A stretch of DNA of 64,000 bases from Sphingopyxis sp. UBA6723. Lineage in GTDB: Bacteria; Pseudomonadota; Alphaproteobacteria; Sphingomonadales; Sphingomonadaceae. Below are positions 35,894-44,631 of the stretch, piece by piece. A program made the translations under genes and the position numbers. Numbering within the stretch: position 1 is the first letter of the stretch; the number at the start of each line of letters is the position of its first letter. The stretch covers positions 381,717 through 445,716 of the forward strand of contig NZ_DKIH01000013.1 of the NCBI RefSeq assembly GCF_002454115.1, written 5' to 3'. The notes under the pieces are model-generated. The model did no database searches. It was given only the letters and a program-made list of their open reading frames with translations, and was not told the DNA's origin.

Positions 35894-36050
35894 CCCTCTC
35901 CCCTTGGGAGAGGATACGAAGCCTTACCCGTCAGGCTTAGGCGAAGTTGGTGAGGGTCTGTGCCCTCTCGATAAGTCTCATCCCCTCACCCAGCTCCGCC
36001 TAGGCAGCAAGCTGCCAAGGCTGCGCAACCCTCTCCCGACGGGAGAGGGG
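35894..36050. repeat. Family E two-hairpin repeat between epimerase and mutase genes
   Basis: The left hairpin CCCTCTCCCCTTGGGAGAGG is joined through a 115-base spacer, with GGTGAGGGTC and CCTCACCCAGC shoulders, to the right hairpin CCCTCTCCCGACGGGAGAGGG. It fills the gap between mce and scpA. Confidence 0.8.
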
Positions 36051-36060
36051 GTGATGGGGC

Positions 36061-36501
36061 TCAATGCGCCCCCTTCGGCGTCTCCATAATCTCGGTCAGC
36101 ACCCCGCCCATATCTTTGGGGTGGAGGAAGAAAATCAGCGTCCCATGCGCCCCGATCCGTGGCTCCCCCAGCACCCGCTTGCCCAGCGCCTCGAACGCGG
36201 CCTTGGCCACATGAATGTCGGGCACCTCGTAACAAACATGATGCTGCCCCCCCGCCGGGTTCTTCTCCAGAAACCCCGCGATCGAAGTGTTGCCGGGCAA
36301 CGGCTCGACCAGCTCGATCTGCGTCCCGTTCAGCGCCCCATCGGCGCCGGGCGTATCGACAAAACACACCTTCACCCCCTGCTCGGGCAGGTCAAACGGC
36401 GCATGAATCTGCGTCGCGCCCATCACGTCGCGGTAAAAGACGATGCTGTCCGCAATCGACGGCGTCGCAACACCGATATGGTTGAGGCGGCCTAGTTTCA
36501 T
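36061..36501 (-). CDS. mce: Methylmalonyl-CoA epimerase
   Basis: 146 residues, glyoxalase/VOC fold. GRLNHIGVATPSIADSI carries the first metal His, NPAGGQHHVCYEV the second, and LIFFLHPKDMGGVLTEI the last ligand Glu. It converts (2S)- to (2R)-methylmalonyl-CoA, the step between carboxylase and mutase. It lies about 100 bases after pccB and is followed by the mutase across the family E repeat, so the pathway genes are in reaction order. Confidence 0.95.
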   Translation of the reverse strand: MKLGRLNHIGVATPSIADSIVFYRDVMGATQIHAPFDLPEQGVKVCFVDTPGADGALNGTQIELVEPLPGNTSIAGFLEKNPAGGQHHVCYEVPDIHVAKAAFEALGKRVLGEPRIGAHGTLIFFLHPKDMGGVLTEIMETPKGAH

Positions 36502-36518
36502 TTCAAACTCTCCAATTC

Positions 36519-36595
36519 CGTCATGCCGGACTTGATCCGGCATCCCGCTTTTCAAACGCCAATAAGCGGGACGCCGGATCAAGTCCCGGGTGACG
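36519..36595. repeat. Family C palindromic repeat
   Basis: CGTCATGCCGGACTTGATCC at one end and the inverted GGATCAAGTC..GTGACG at the other, with an inner GCATCCCGCTTT..AAGCGGGACGC stem. It lies between pccB and mce. Confidence 0.8.
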
Positions 36596-36603
36596 AAGAA
36601 AAC

Positions 36604-38136
36604 TCAAAGCGGAATATTGTCATGCTTCTTCCACGGATTCTCCAGCTGCTTGTTCCGCAGCTTCCGCAGCCCCAGCGCGATCCGCTTGCGCGTATTGTGC
36701 GGATGGATCACCTCGTCGATATACCCCCGCGACGCCGCGACGAACGGATTGGCGAAACGGTCCTCATATTCCTTCGTGCGCTGCGCGATCTTTTCCGGGT
36801 CGCCGATGTCGCTGCGAAAGATGATCTCGACCGCGCCCTTCGCGCCCATCACCGCGATCTCGGCGGTCGGCCAGGCGTAGTTCAGATCGCCGCGCAGATG
36901 CTTTGACGCCATCACGTCATAGGCGCCGCCATAGGCCTTGCGCGTGATCACGGTGATCTTCGGCACCGTCGCCTCGGCATAAGCGAAGAGCAATTTCGCG
37001 CCATGTTTGATGATGCCGTTGAACTCCTGCGCGGTGCCGGGCAGGAAGCCGGGGACGTCGACGAAGGTGATGATCGGAATTTCGAACGCGTCGCAGAAAC
37101 GGACGAAGCGCGCCGCCTTTTTCGACGAATTGATGTCGAGCACGCCCGCGAGCACGAGCGGCTGGTTCGCGACGATGCCGATCGTCCGCCCCTCGATGCG
37201 CCCGAAACCGCAGATGATGTTGCCCGCATGGGCGGGCTGCACCTCGAAAAAATCGCCCTCGTCGACCGTTTTGCGGATCAGCTCGTGCATGTCATACGGC
37301 TGGTTCGCATTCGGCGGGATCAGCGTGTCGAGGCTGGGTTCGGCGCGGTCGAACGGGTCGCTCGTCGGGCGCACCGGCACCCCGCTGCGGTTGTTTTCGG
37401 GCAGATAGTCAAAGAAATCGCGCGTCGCGAGCAGCGCCTCGATGTCATTTTCGAACGCGATGTCGGCAACCGAGCTTTTGGTCGTGTGGGTGATCGCGCC
37501 GCCCAGTTCTTCCTGCGTCACCACCTCGTTGGTCACCGTCTTGACCACATCGGGGCCGGTGACGAACATATAGCTGCTGTCCTTCACCATGAAAATGAAG
37601 TCGGTCATCGCCGGGCTGTAAACCGCCCCGCCCGCGCACGGCCCCATGATCAGGCTGATCTGCGGCACCACCCCCGACGCCAGCACATTGCGCTGGAACA
37701 CCTCGGCATAGCCGCCCAGCGACGCGACGCCCTCCTGGATCCGCGCGCCGCCGCTGTCGTTGATCCCGATGATCGGCGCGCCGACCTTCATCGCATTGTC
37801 CATGACTTTCATCATTTTCTGCGCGTGTCGCTCCGACAGCGATCCGCCAAAAACAGTGAAATCCTGGCTGAAAACATAGACCAGACGGCCGTTGATCGTG
37901 CCCGATCCGGTGACGATGCCGTCGCCGGGGATGATCTGATCCTGCATCCCGAAATCGGTGCAATTATGTTCGACATAGGTGTCGAGCTCTTCGAACGACC
38001 CCTCGTCGAGCAGCACGTCGAGCCGTTCGCGCGCGGTCAGCTTGCCCTTGCTGTGCTGCGCATCGATGCGCTTCTGCCCGCCGCCCAAGGCAGCGGCGGC
38101 GCGGCGGCGTTCCATTTCGGCGATATTGGCGGACAT
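36604..38136 (-). CDS. pccB: Propionyl-CoA carboxylase, carboxyltransferase subunit
   Basis: 510 residues. The crotonase-like halves show DSGGARIQEGVASLGGYAEV and MGPCAGGAVYSPAMTDF in the first, and FVDVPGFLPGTAQEFNGI and KAYGGAYDVMASKHL in the second, ending in a positively charged tail (NKQLENPWKKHDN). GGGAGAG precedes the ATG at MSANIAEMERRR. It transfers carboxyl from biotin to propionyl-CoA. First gene of the propionate operon, divergent from pccR, with TTTGCAAA-type sites just upstream. Confidence 0.97.
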   Translation of the reverse strand: MSANIAEMERRRAAAALGGGQKRIDAQHSKGKLTARERLDVLLDEGSFEELDTYVEHNCTDFGMQDQIIPGDGIVTGSGTINGRLVYVFSQDFTVFGGSLSERHAQKMMKVMDNAMKVGAPIIGINDSGGARIQEGVASLGGYAEVFQRNVLASGVVPQISLIMGPCAGGAVYSPAMTDFIFMVKDSSYMFVTGPDVVKTVTNEVVTQEELGGAITHTTKSSVADIAFENDIEALLATRDFFDYLPENNRSGVPVRPTSDPFDRAEPSLDTLIPPNANQPYDMHELIRKTVDEGDFFEVQPAHAGNIICGFGRIEGRTIGIVANQPLVLAGVLDINSSKKAARFVRFCDAFEIPIITFVDVPGFLPGTAQEFNGIIKHGAKLLFAYAEATVPKITVITRKAYGGAYDVMASKHLRGDLNYAWPTAEIAVMGAKGAVEIIFRSDIGDPEKIAQRTKEYEDRFANPFVAASRGYIDEVIHPHNTRKRIALGLRKLRNKQLENPWKKHDNIPL

Positions 38137-38198
38137 TCGGCTCTCCCAACGCACTTCAAAGTGTCGTTTGCCTGCTTAGAGCCGCGCACGCAAATGCG

Positions 38199-38233
38199 AA
38201 TTTGTAAAGTTGCAAAGTGATAGTTTGCAAAGT
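38199..38233. promoter_or_regulatory. Putative PccR operators (TTTGCAAA-type sites)
   Basis: Three close matches lie within 35 bases: AATTTGTAAAGT, GTTGCAAAGT and the near-palindrome AGTTTGCAAAGT (38222-38233). They sit 63-97 bases upstream of the pccB start, in the gap to pccR. RamB/ScfR-family regulators are known to bind TTTGCAAA-like motifs. Confidence 0.65.
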
Positions 38234-38262
38234 AGCGGCAATTGGAGCCTGCCCTCGTTTCA

Positions 38263-38344
38263 CCGTTCGTGTCGAGCAAAGTCGAGACACCCATCGTTAT
38301 TGCTCGGTCCCGATGGGTGTCTCGACTTCGCTCGACACGAACGG
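38263..38344. repeat. Family B palindromic repeat
   Basis: Nearly perfect long inverted repeat: CCGTTCGTGTCGAGCAAAGT on the left pairs with ACTTCGCTCGACACGAACGG on the right, with an inner GACACCCATCG..CGATGGGTGTC. It ends 16 bases before the pccR start and could extrude a cruciform or affect the leader. Confidence 0.88.
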
Positions 38345-38360
38345 AATTTGGATGTCCCCT

Positions 38361-39770
38361 ATGACCCGCAACCGCATCTTCGCCGGAACCCGCCTCAAAA
38401 CCCTGCGCCAGGATCGCGGCATCAAGCAGGCTGATTTCGCGACCGCACTGGCCATCTCGGCCTCCTACCTCAGCCAGATCGAACATGACGACCGCCCGCT
38501 GACCCCGGCCCTCCTTGACCGCCTGCAAAAGCTGTTCCCGCTCGAATGGGAGGAAGTCGCTGCCGACGCCGGCGACCGCCGCGCGGGCGCGCTTCGTGAG
38601 GCCGCCGCCGACCCGCTGTTTGCTGAATCCCCGATGCCCCCCGAACAGCTCGAACGCGCCGCGCTGCAACAGCCCCAACTCGCCGACCAGTTCGTCGCGC
38701 TCCACGCCGCCTATCGCCGCGCCGGGCAACGTCTCCAGATCATCGACGAGGCGCTGACCGGCGGCACCGCCGAGGGCAGCCGCCTCCCGTGGGAGGAAGT
38801 GCGCGACTGGTTTCACGACGCGGGAAACTATGTCGACAGCATCGACCGCGCCGCCGAAACGCTGGCGGGGCAATTGCGCGGCAAAGACCCCTCACCCGCG
38901 ATCGAGACGATCGAGCGGCGGCTGCGCGATGCCCTCGGCATCTCGATCGTTTATACCCAGACGCAAAGCCTGCGCGATTTCGACGCGACGATGCGCCATC
39001 TGGTCATCGACTCGTCGCAGCCCGCCGAAAGTCGGCGTTTTCAGCTCGCGCACCAGCTAGCGGCGCTGGCGCTGGCGGCCGAAATTGCGGCGGTCGTCGA
39101 GGCCTCGCCACTGCGGACCGCAGCGGCGCGCCAGCTGCTCCACGTCGGCCTCGCCAACTATGCCGCGGGCGCGGTGCTGATGCCCTACGCCCCGTTCCGC
39201 GCCAGCGCCCGCGCGGTGCGCCACGACATCGACCGCCTGCGCATGGACTTTGGGGTCAGCTTCGAACAGGCGTGCCATCGCCTCTCGACCCTCCAGCGCC
39301 CCGGCGCGCGCGGCATTCCGATGTTCTTCTGCCGCGTCGATATGGCGGGCAATATCACCAAGCGGCACTCGGCCACCCGGCTGCAATTCGCACGCTTCGG
39401 CGGCGCCTGCCCCTTGTGGATAGTCCATGAAGCCGCGGCGATTCCCGACCGCATCCTGTTCCAGCTCGCCGAGACGCCCGACGGGCTGCGCTATGTGTCG
39501 ATGGCGAAGGGGCTGGTGAAACCCTCGGGCAGCTATGCGCGCAGCCCGCGCCGCTACGCCGTCGCGCTGGGGTGCGAGGCGCAATATGCGGGGGACTTCG
39601 TTTATGCCGACGGGGTCGATGTCACCGCGCCACAGGCGGCGACGCGGATCGGCCTGTCGTGCCGTATCTGCCCGCGCGACGATTGCGACCAGCGGGCCTT
39701 CCCGCCCAGCGATCGGCCGATTTTGGTTGATCCCGATCGGCGCGATGTGGTGCCGTATCGGATTGGGTGA
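38361..39770 (+). CDS. pccR: Short-chain fatty acyl-CoA regulator PccR (ScfR family)
   Basis: 469 residues; an ATG three codons earlier is equally possible. An N-terminal XRE helix-turn-helix (TLRQDRGIKQADFATALAIS, then YLSQIEHDDRP) is followed by an IrrE-like middle part (degenerate: FQLAHQLAALALAAEI) and the ScfR/DUF2083 C-terminal domain with Cys-containing CRICPRDDCDQRAFPP. PccR of Rhodobacter activates propionyl-CoA carboxylase genes in response to acyl-CoA. The divergent position next to pccB matches that role. The start codons lack a strong ribosome site. Confidence 0.9.
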   Translation: MTRNRIFAGTRLKTLRQDRGIKQADFATALAISASYLSQIEHDDRPLTPALLDRLQKLFPLEWEEVAADAGDRRAGALREAAADPLFAESPMPPEQLERAALQQPQLADQFVALHAAYRRAGQRLQIIDEALTGGTAEGSRLPWEEVRDWFHDAGNYVDSIDRAAETLAGQLRGKDPSPAIETIERRLRDALGISIVYTQTQSLRDFDATMRHLVIDSSQPAESRRFQLAHQLAALALAAEIAAVVEASPLRTAAARQLLHVGLANYAAGAVLMPYAPFRASARAVRHDIDRLRMDFGVSFEQACHRLSTLQRPGARGIPMFFCRVDMAGNITKRHSATRLQFARFGGACPLWIVHEAAAIPDRILFQLAETPDGLRYVSMAKGLVKPSGSYARSPRRYAVALGCEAQYAGDFVYADGVDVTAPQAATRIGLSCRICPRDDCDQRAFPPSDRPILVDPDRRDVVPYRIG

Positions 39771-39794
39771 TCGAATAGAAAACCGCCCCAAAGC

Positions 39795-39873
39795 CCGTTC
39801 GTGTCGAGCGAAGTCGAGACACGCTGAGTTCGCGCCCGGCTTCACGTGTCTCGACTTCGCTCGACACGAACGG
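39795..39873. repeat. Family B palindromic repeat
   Basis: Long inverted arms CCGTTCGTGTCGAGCGAAGT / ACTTCGCTCGACACGAACGG between the convergent pccR and gor genes. It may act as a bidirectional terminator. Confidence 0.88.
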
Positions 39874-39894
39874 AAATAGTTGTTCCGCGATACG

Positions 39895-41241
39895 CTATTT
39901 CAACAACACCAGCTCTTCCGCCATGCTCGGATGCAAAGCCACTGTCGCGTCGAAGTCCGCCTTGGTCAGCCCCGCCTTCACCGCCACCGCCGCCGCCTGC
40001 AAAATCTCTGGCGCATCAGGCCCGATCATGTGAAGCCCGACCACCTGATCGGTCGCTTCATTGACGATCATCTTGTACAATGCGCGTTCATTGCGGCCCG
40101 CGAGGACGTTTTTCATCGCACGGAAATCGCTCGTGTACACGCGGACGGTGCCGAGCTTGTTGCGCGCCTCAGCCTCGGTCATCCCGACCGCGCCGATCGG
40201 CGGGTGGCTGAACACCGCGCTCGGGACATTGGCGTAGTCGACGACCGTCGGCTTGCCGCCGAACACGCTGTCGGCAAAGGCCTGCCCCTCGCGGATCGCC
40301 ACAGGAGTCAGCTGAATGCGGTTGGTGACATCGCCAACAGCATAGATGCTCGGTACCGACGACTGGTTCGTCGCGTCGACCTTGATCGCGCCTTCCTTGT
40401 CGAGTTCGACCCCGACGTCCTCCAGCCCCAACCCCTTGGTGTTCGGCACCCGGCCCGCGGCGACCAGCACGATGTCGGCATCGATCGGATCGCAATTGCC
40501 TAGATGGACGGTCAGCGAGCCGTCTTCCTTCTTCTCGATCGACTCGAACGGCGCGTTGAAGCGGAATTCGATGCCCTTGGTCATCGAAATTTGCAGCAGG
40601 CGGTCACGGATCTGCTCGTCATAACCGCGCAGTATCGTGTCGCCGCGATTGACGATCGTTACCTTGCTGCCGAATTCGTTGAAGATGCCGGCAAACTCAT
40701 TGGCGATATAGCCGCCGCCGGCGATCACGACGCGTTTCGGCAGTTTGTCGAGGTGGAAGACTTCGTTCGAGGTGATGGCATGTTCGCTGCCCGGAAATTG
40801 GGGGACGAACGGCCAGCCGCCGGTCGCGATCAATATGCGCTCGGCGGTGATTTCCTGTCCATCGGCCAGCCGCACCTTTTGCGGTCCGATAATCGTCGCG
40901 CGCGTTTTGAATAGCGTGACTTTGTGGTTCTCGAGCGTCTGGCCATAGAGCCCTTCGAGCCGGGTGACCTCCGCCAGCACATTGTCGCGCAGCCGGTCCC
41001 AGTCGAATTTGCAGTCGGGCACGTCCCAGCCGAAATGACGCGCGTCCTTCAGATCCTCGGCAAAATGCGCGCCGTAGACGAGCAATTTCTTGGGCACGCA
41101 GCCGCGGATGACACAGGTGCCGCCGACCCGATGCTCCTCGGCGACGGCAACGCGCGCGCCATAGGATGCGGCAACCCGCGAGGCGCGGACCCCGCCCGAC
41201 CCGGCACCGATGACAAACAGGTCGAAATCGAAATTGCTCAT
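39895..41241 (-). CDS. gor: Glutathione-disulfide reductase
   Basis: 448 residues. FAD motif FVIGAGSGGVRASRVA, redox disulfide GGTCVIRGCVPKKLL, NADP motif VIAGGGYIANEFAGIF (GxGxxA with a following NRGDTILRGYD) and the C-terminal HPSMAEEL with catalytic His-Glu. The VIRGCVPKK context is that of glutathione rather than dihydrolipoamide reductases. It keeps cytosolic glutathione reduced. The ATG at MSNFDFDLF directly precedes the FAD fold. pgi lies upstream on the same strand, about 110 bases away. Confidence 0.95.
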   Translation of the reverse strand: MSNFDFDLFVIGAGSGGVRASRVAASYGARVAVAEEHRVGGTCVIRGCVPKKLLVYGAHFAEDLKDARHFGWDVPDCKFDWDRLRDNVLAEVTRLEGLYGQTLENHKVTLFKTRATIIGPQKVRLADGQEITAERILIATGGWPFVPQFPGSEHAITSNEVFHLDKLPKRVVIAGGGYIANEFAGIFNEFGSKVTIVNRGDTILRGYDEQIRDRLLQISMTKGIEFRFNAPFESIEKKEDGSLTVHLGNCDPIDADIVLVAAGRVPNTKGLGLEDVGVELDKEGAIKVDATNQSSVPSIYAVGDVTNRIQLTPVAIREGQAFADSVFGGKPTVVDYANVPSAVFSHPPIGAVGMTEAEARNKLGTVRVYTSDFRAMKNVLAGRNERALYKMIVNEATDQVVGLHMIGPDAPEILQAAAVAVKAGLTKADFDATVALHPSMAEELVLLK

Positions 41242-41350
41242 GTGGGAGACCCCTGAAATGGAATTGGCTGACATTCGCAGCCGGCGCCTATGTGGTTACG
41301 CGGCGGCGCGATGCCAATCGAATTTTGCCATTACAGACAGTGGCGCGGTC

Positions 41351-42859
41351 TCATTCGCCCAGCGCCGCCGCCATCAGCGCCTGCGTCGCCGGGTCGAATT
41401 CGACGGTCCCCTCGGCCAGCCCCTTCGCCATGTCCTTGCCCAGCTCGACACCGAACTGGTCGAACGGGTTGATCCCCAGCAGCACCGCATTGGCGAACAC
41501 GCGATGCTCGTAAAAGGCGATCAGCGCGCCCAGCGCGTGCGGGGTCACCTGATCGAGCAGGATCGTCGTTGACGGACGGTCGCCGGGATAATTGCGCGCG
41601 CCATCGTCGCTCTTGCGTCCGGTCATCAGCGCCGCCCCCTGCGAGATGCAATTGGCGACCAGCGTTTCATGATGCGCGTCGTCGAGCAGATGGTCGGGCT
41701 CGCGCGCGACGACAAACTCGACCGGCACGAGATGTGTCCCCTGATGGAGTAGCTGGAACACCGCATGTTGCGCATCGGTGCCGACCCCGCCCCAAGTGAT
41801 CGGCGCGCTTTGCTGCGCGAGCGGCTGACCGTCCAGCGTCACCGACTTGCCGTTCGATTCCATCTCCAGCTGTTGCAGATAGCTGGGCAGCAGCCGCAGC
41901 CGTTCATCATAGGCGAAGACCGCGCGCGTCTGGCTCCCCAGCCGGTTGGCGTAGAGTTGATCGACAAAGGCGGCGAGCAGGCCGATGTTGTCGGCACCGT
42001 TGGCAAGGCGGAAATGCCGGTCCATCTCCGCCGCGCCTTCGAGCATATCCTCGAACGCGTCCCAGCCGAGCGCGAGCGCCGCAGGAAAGCCGATCGACGA
42101 CCAGAGTGAATAGCGTCCCCCGACGCTTTCGTTGAACGGCAGGATGCGCGTTTCATCGATGCCCCATTCGATCGCACGCTCAGGACTGGCCGTCAGCGCG
42201 ATGAAGCGGCCGAGCGGATCTTCGACCCCGGCTTCGTCGAGCCATTGCAGCGCCGAATTGGCGTTCATCAGCGTTTCGGTGGTGGTGAAGGTTTTCGACG
42301 CAACCGCGACCAGCGTATGTTCGGGGCTGAACTTGGCGAAAATCTCGTCAAGCGCGGCGCCATCGACATTCGACACCACCGCGACGTCATAGCGGTTGCT
42401 TTGGCGTCCCAGCGCGTCGACGAGCAAATCGGGACCGAGGGCCGATCCGCCGATGCCGATGTGCAGCAGGTGGCGGATCTCGCCGAACGCCCCCGCCTCG
42501 ATCGCGTCAATCATCATCCGCATCCGCTGGTGCAGCGCCTGCGCGCGGTGGACCGAGTCGGGGGCGCCGTCGCCGCGTTCGGCGCTATGTTCGGCGGCGC
42601 GGTTCTCAGTGGGATTGGCGATGCCGCCAGAGAATAAGGTTTTGCGCCGACCGTCGAAATCCTGCGCTGCGGCCAGGTTGGAGAGGATCGCGACCGCAGC
42701 GTCATCCAGGTGCGTCTTGGCAAAATCGAAGCGGATGTTCGCCACGCTGCGCACCAGCGCCTGCAACCGTGCGTCGGGGTTAGCCGCGACTAGGTCGGTG
42801 AGTTTCTGCGGCTGCCAGTCGGCGAGCGCCTGCCAGGCTTGGTCGGCGGTGGTCATCAT
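41351..42859 (-). CDS. pgi: Glucose-6-phosphate isomerase
   Basis: 502 residues. Signatures LLHIGIGGSALGPDLLVDAL, ASKTFTTTETLMNA (sugar-phosphate binding) and GGRYSLWSSIGFPAAL are clear, with catalytic His in QLLHQGTHLVPVEF and the Lys region near the C-terminus (LGKDMAKGL). It interconverts glucose-6-P and fructose-6-P. Two adjacent ATG codons open the gene; the first is used. Its 5' side abuts a family B repeat. Confidence 0.96.
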   Translation of the reverse strand: MMTTADQAWQALADWQPQKLTDLVAANPDARLQALVRSVANIRFDFAKTHLDDAAVAILSNLAAAQDFDGRRKTLFSGGIANPTENRAAEHSAERGDGAPDSVHRAQALHQRMRMMIDAIEAGAFGEIRHLLHIGIGGSALGPDLLVDALGRQSNRYDVAVVSNVDGAALDEIFAKFSPEHTLVAVASKTFTTTETLMNANSALQWLDEAGVEDPLGRFIALTASPERAIEWGIDETRILPFNESVGGRYSLWSSIGFPAALALGWDAFEDMLEGAAEMDRHFRLANGADNIGLLAAFVDQLYANRLGSQTRAVFAYDERLRLLPSYLQQLEMESNGKSVTLDGQPLAQQSAPITWGGVGTDAQHAVFQLLHQGTHLVPVEFVVAREPDHLLDDAHHETLVANCISQGAALMTGRKSDDGARNYPGDRPSTTILLDQVTPHALGALIAFYEHRVFANAVLLGINPFDQFGVELGKDMAKGLAEGTVEFDPATQALMAAALGE

Positions 42860-42877
42860 AAGGGCTTCCCTCGCTCT

Positions 42878-42957
42878 CCGTTCGTGTCGAGCGAAGTCGA
42901 GACACCCTGAAGCCATGCTCAGCCGATGGGCATCTCGACTTCGCTCGATGCGAACGG
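42878..42957. repeat. Family B palindromic repeat
   Basis: CCGTTCGTGTCGAGCGAAGT on the left and a slightly diverged ACTTCGCTCGATGCGAACGG on the right, lying in the divergent pgi-lepB gap. Confidence 0.85.
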
Positions 42958-43060
42958 GATGAATAATGGCTCAGTCCATACGTCCGCCACGCTCGCCGCG
43001 CCAGCGTCATCCGCCGATATTTGCTTGACGTGGCAACCTATTCATCGCCAATGCCGCGGC

Positions 43061-43954
43061 ATGACCGAAGCCAGCATTACCGCCGATAACGCACCCGCCA
43101 GCCAGCCCCCCCCGTCTGCTCCGACACCCGCACCGGTGTCGGCCAAGGAAGAAGCGGTCGACACCGTCCGCTTCCTCGCGCTGCTCGCGATCGCGGTGCT
43201 GATTTTCCGCAGCTTTTTCCTGTCGCCGTTCAATATTCCATCGGAATCGATGCAGCCGCGCCTGCTGATCGGCGACTATCTGCTCGTGAACAAGATGGCC
43301 TATGGCTATTCGAAATACAGCCTGCCGTTTAGCGTGCCGCTGATCCCTGGCCGCGTTTTCGCGCGCACGCCCGAACGCGGCGACGTGGCGGTGTTCAAGG
43401 CACCGCCGAGCGCCGATAATGATTATATCAAGCGCGTCATCGGTCTGCCGGGCGACAGCGTGCAGGTGAAGGACGGCATCGTCTGGCTCAACGGCAAGCC
43501 GCTGAAGCGCGAAACCATGCCCGATTTTGTCATCCCGGTGACCGAGAACATGATCGAAGCATCGCGCGCGATGGGCACCCTGCCCTGTTACGCGATGGAA
43601 TTCGAAGAGGTCGCCGCCGATGGCCAGCGCCAGTGCCGCTACAAGCAGTTTCGCGAAACGCTGCCCAGCGGCAAAAGCTACGCGATCCTCGACATCACCA
43701 ACATCCCCGAAGACAATACGCCGCTCGTCGTCGTCCCCGATGGCCATTTGTTCATGATGGGCGACAACCGCGACCGCAGCGCCGACAGCCGTTTCCCGGC
43801 GATGGAAAATCAGGGCATCGGGCTCGTTCCCGAGGAAAATCTGGTCGGCAAGGCGCTGGTCGGCATGTTCTCGACCGACGGGTCGGCGAGCTGGATCAAC
43901 CCGATCAGCTGGTTTACCGCAGCGCGCTGGAGCCGCATCGGGGACGGTTTTTGA
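43061..43954 (+). CDS. lepB: Signal peptidase I
   Basis: 297 residues. A Pro/Ala-rich cytosolic N-terminus precedes one membrane helix (RFLALLAIAVLIFRSFFLS). The catalytic Ser-63 lies in IPSESMQP and the general base Lys-124 in DYIKRVIGLPGD; GDNRDRSADSR is the third conserved box. It removes signal peptides at the periplasmic face. It heads the lepB-rnc-era operon, a common arrangement, and its stop overlaps the rnc TTG start. Confidence 0.95.
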   Translation: MTEASITADNAPASQPPPSAPTPAPVSAKEEAVDTVRFLALLAIAVLIFRSFFLSPFNIPSESMQPRLLIGDYLLVNKMAYGYSKYSLPFSVPLIPGRVFARTPERGDVAVFKAPPSADNDYIKRVIGLPGDSVQVKDGIVWLNGKPLKRETMPDFVIPVTENMIEASRAMGTLPCYAMEFEEVAADGQRQCRYKQFRETLPSGKSYAILDITNIPEDNTPLVVVPDGHLFMMGDNRDRSADSRFPAMENQGIGLVPEENLVGKALVGMFSTDGSASWINPISWFTAARWSRIGDGF

Positions 43955-44631
43955 CCGATAAGTTGGACACCGGGGCGCTCGCCGAAATCCTCGGCAGCAC
44001 CCCGGACGATCTGACGCTGTACGAACTGGCGCTGACCCACGGCAGCACCGGGCGCGCCGATTACCAGCGGCTGGAGTTTCTGGGCGACCGCGTGCTCGGC
44101 CTCGTCATCGCCTCCGAACTTTACACCCGCTATCCGACCGCCAGCGAGGGGGAGATGTCGTCGCGGCTGCATGTGCTGGCGTCGGGCGCGACCTGCGCCG
44201 CGATTGCGCAGCGATTGAACCTCACCGACCTGATCCGCTTTGGCGCGCAGGCGCGCAATGACGGTGGCCGCTACAGCGACAATATCGCCGCCGACGCGAT
44301 CGAGGCGCTGATCGGGGCCCTCTATCTCGATCAAGGCATTGATACCGCGCGCGCCTTCATCCTCGCGCATTGGGGAGAGATGATCGATGGACAGGCGGTG
44401 GCGCCCAAACATCCCAAGGCGGCGCTGCAGGAATGGGCACTGGCGCGCAAACGCCGTCCGCCCGAATATGAAATCGTCGCGCGCGAGGGGCCTGACCATG
44501 CGCCGCGCTTCCGCGTAGCGGTCAGCATCGGCAAGCTCGCCCGCGCCGAGGCCGAAGGCACCAGCAAACAGGCGGCCGAAAAGGCGGCCGCTACGGCGCT
44601 GCTCGCCGAACTTGAAGGAATGAAGATATGA
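43951..44631 (+). CDS. rnc: Ribonuclease III
   Basis: 226 residues from a TTG that overlaps the lepB stop (TTGA); no ATG is available before the conserved domain. The catalytic signature RLEFLGDRVLGLVIA, the second acidic site NIAADAIEALIGALYLD, and a C-terminal double-stranded RNA-binding domain (PKAALQEWALARKR, then GTSKQAAEKAAATALL) are complete. It cuts double-stranded RNA in rRNA and mRNA processing. It overlaps era by 4 bases. Confidence 0.95.
   Translation: MTDKLDTGALAEILGSTPDDLTLYELALTHGSTGRADYQRLEFLGDRVLGLVIASELYTRYPTASEGEMSSRLHVLASGATCAAIAQRLNLTDLIRFGAQARNDGGRYSDNIAADAIEALIGALYLDQGIDTARAFILAHWGEMIDGQAVAPKHPKAALQEWALARKRRPPEYEIVAREGPDHAPRFRVAVSIGKLARAEAEGTSKQAAEKAAATALLAELEGMKI

Noticed and set aside
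33925..35940. 671-codon plus-strand frame
   Set aside because: Antisense shadow of the methylmalonyl-CoA mutase gene with no domain match.
26850..42957. Family B repeats as a CRISPR array
   Set aside because: Copies are kilobases apart, each is a single inverted repeat, and no cas gene is present.
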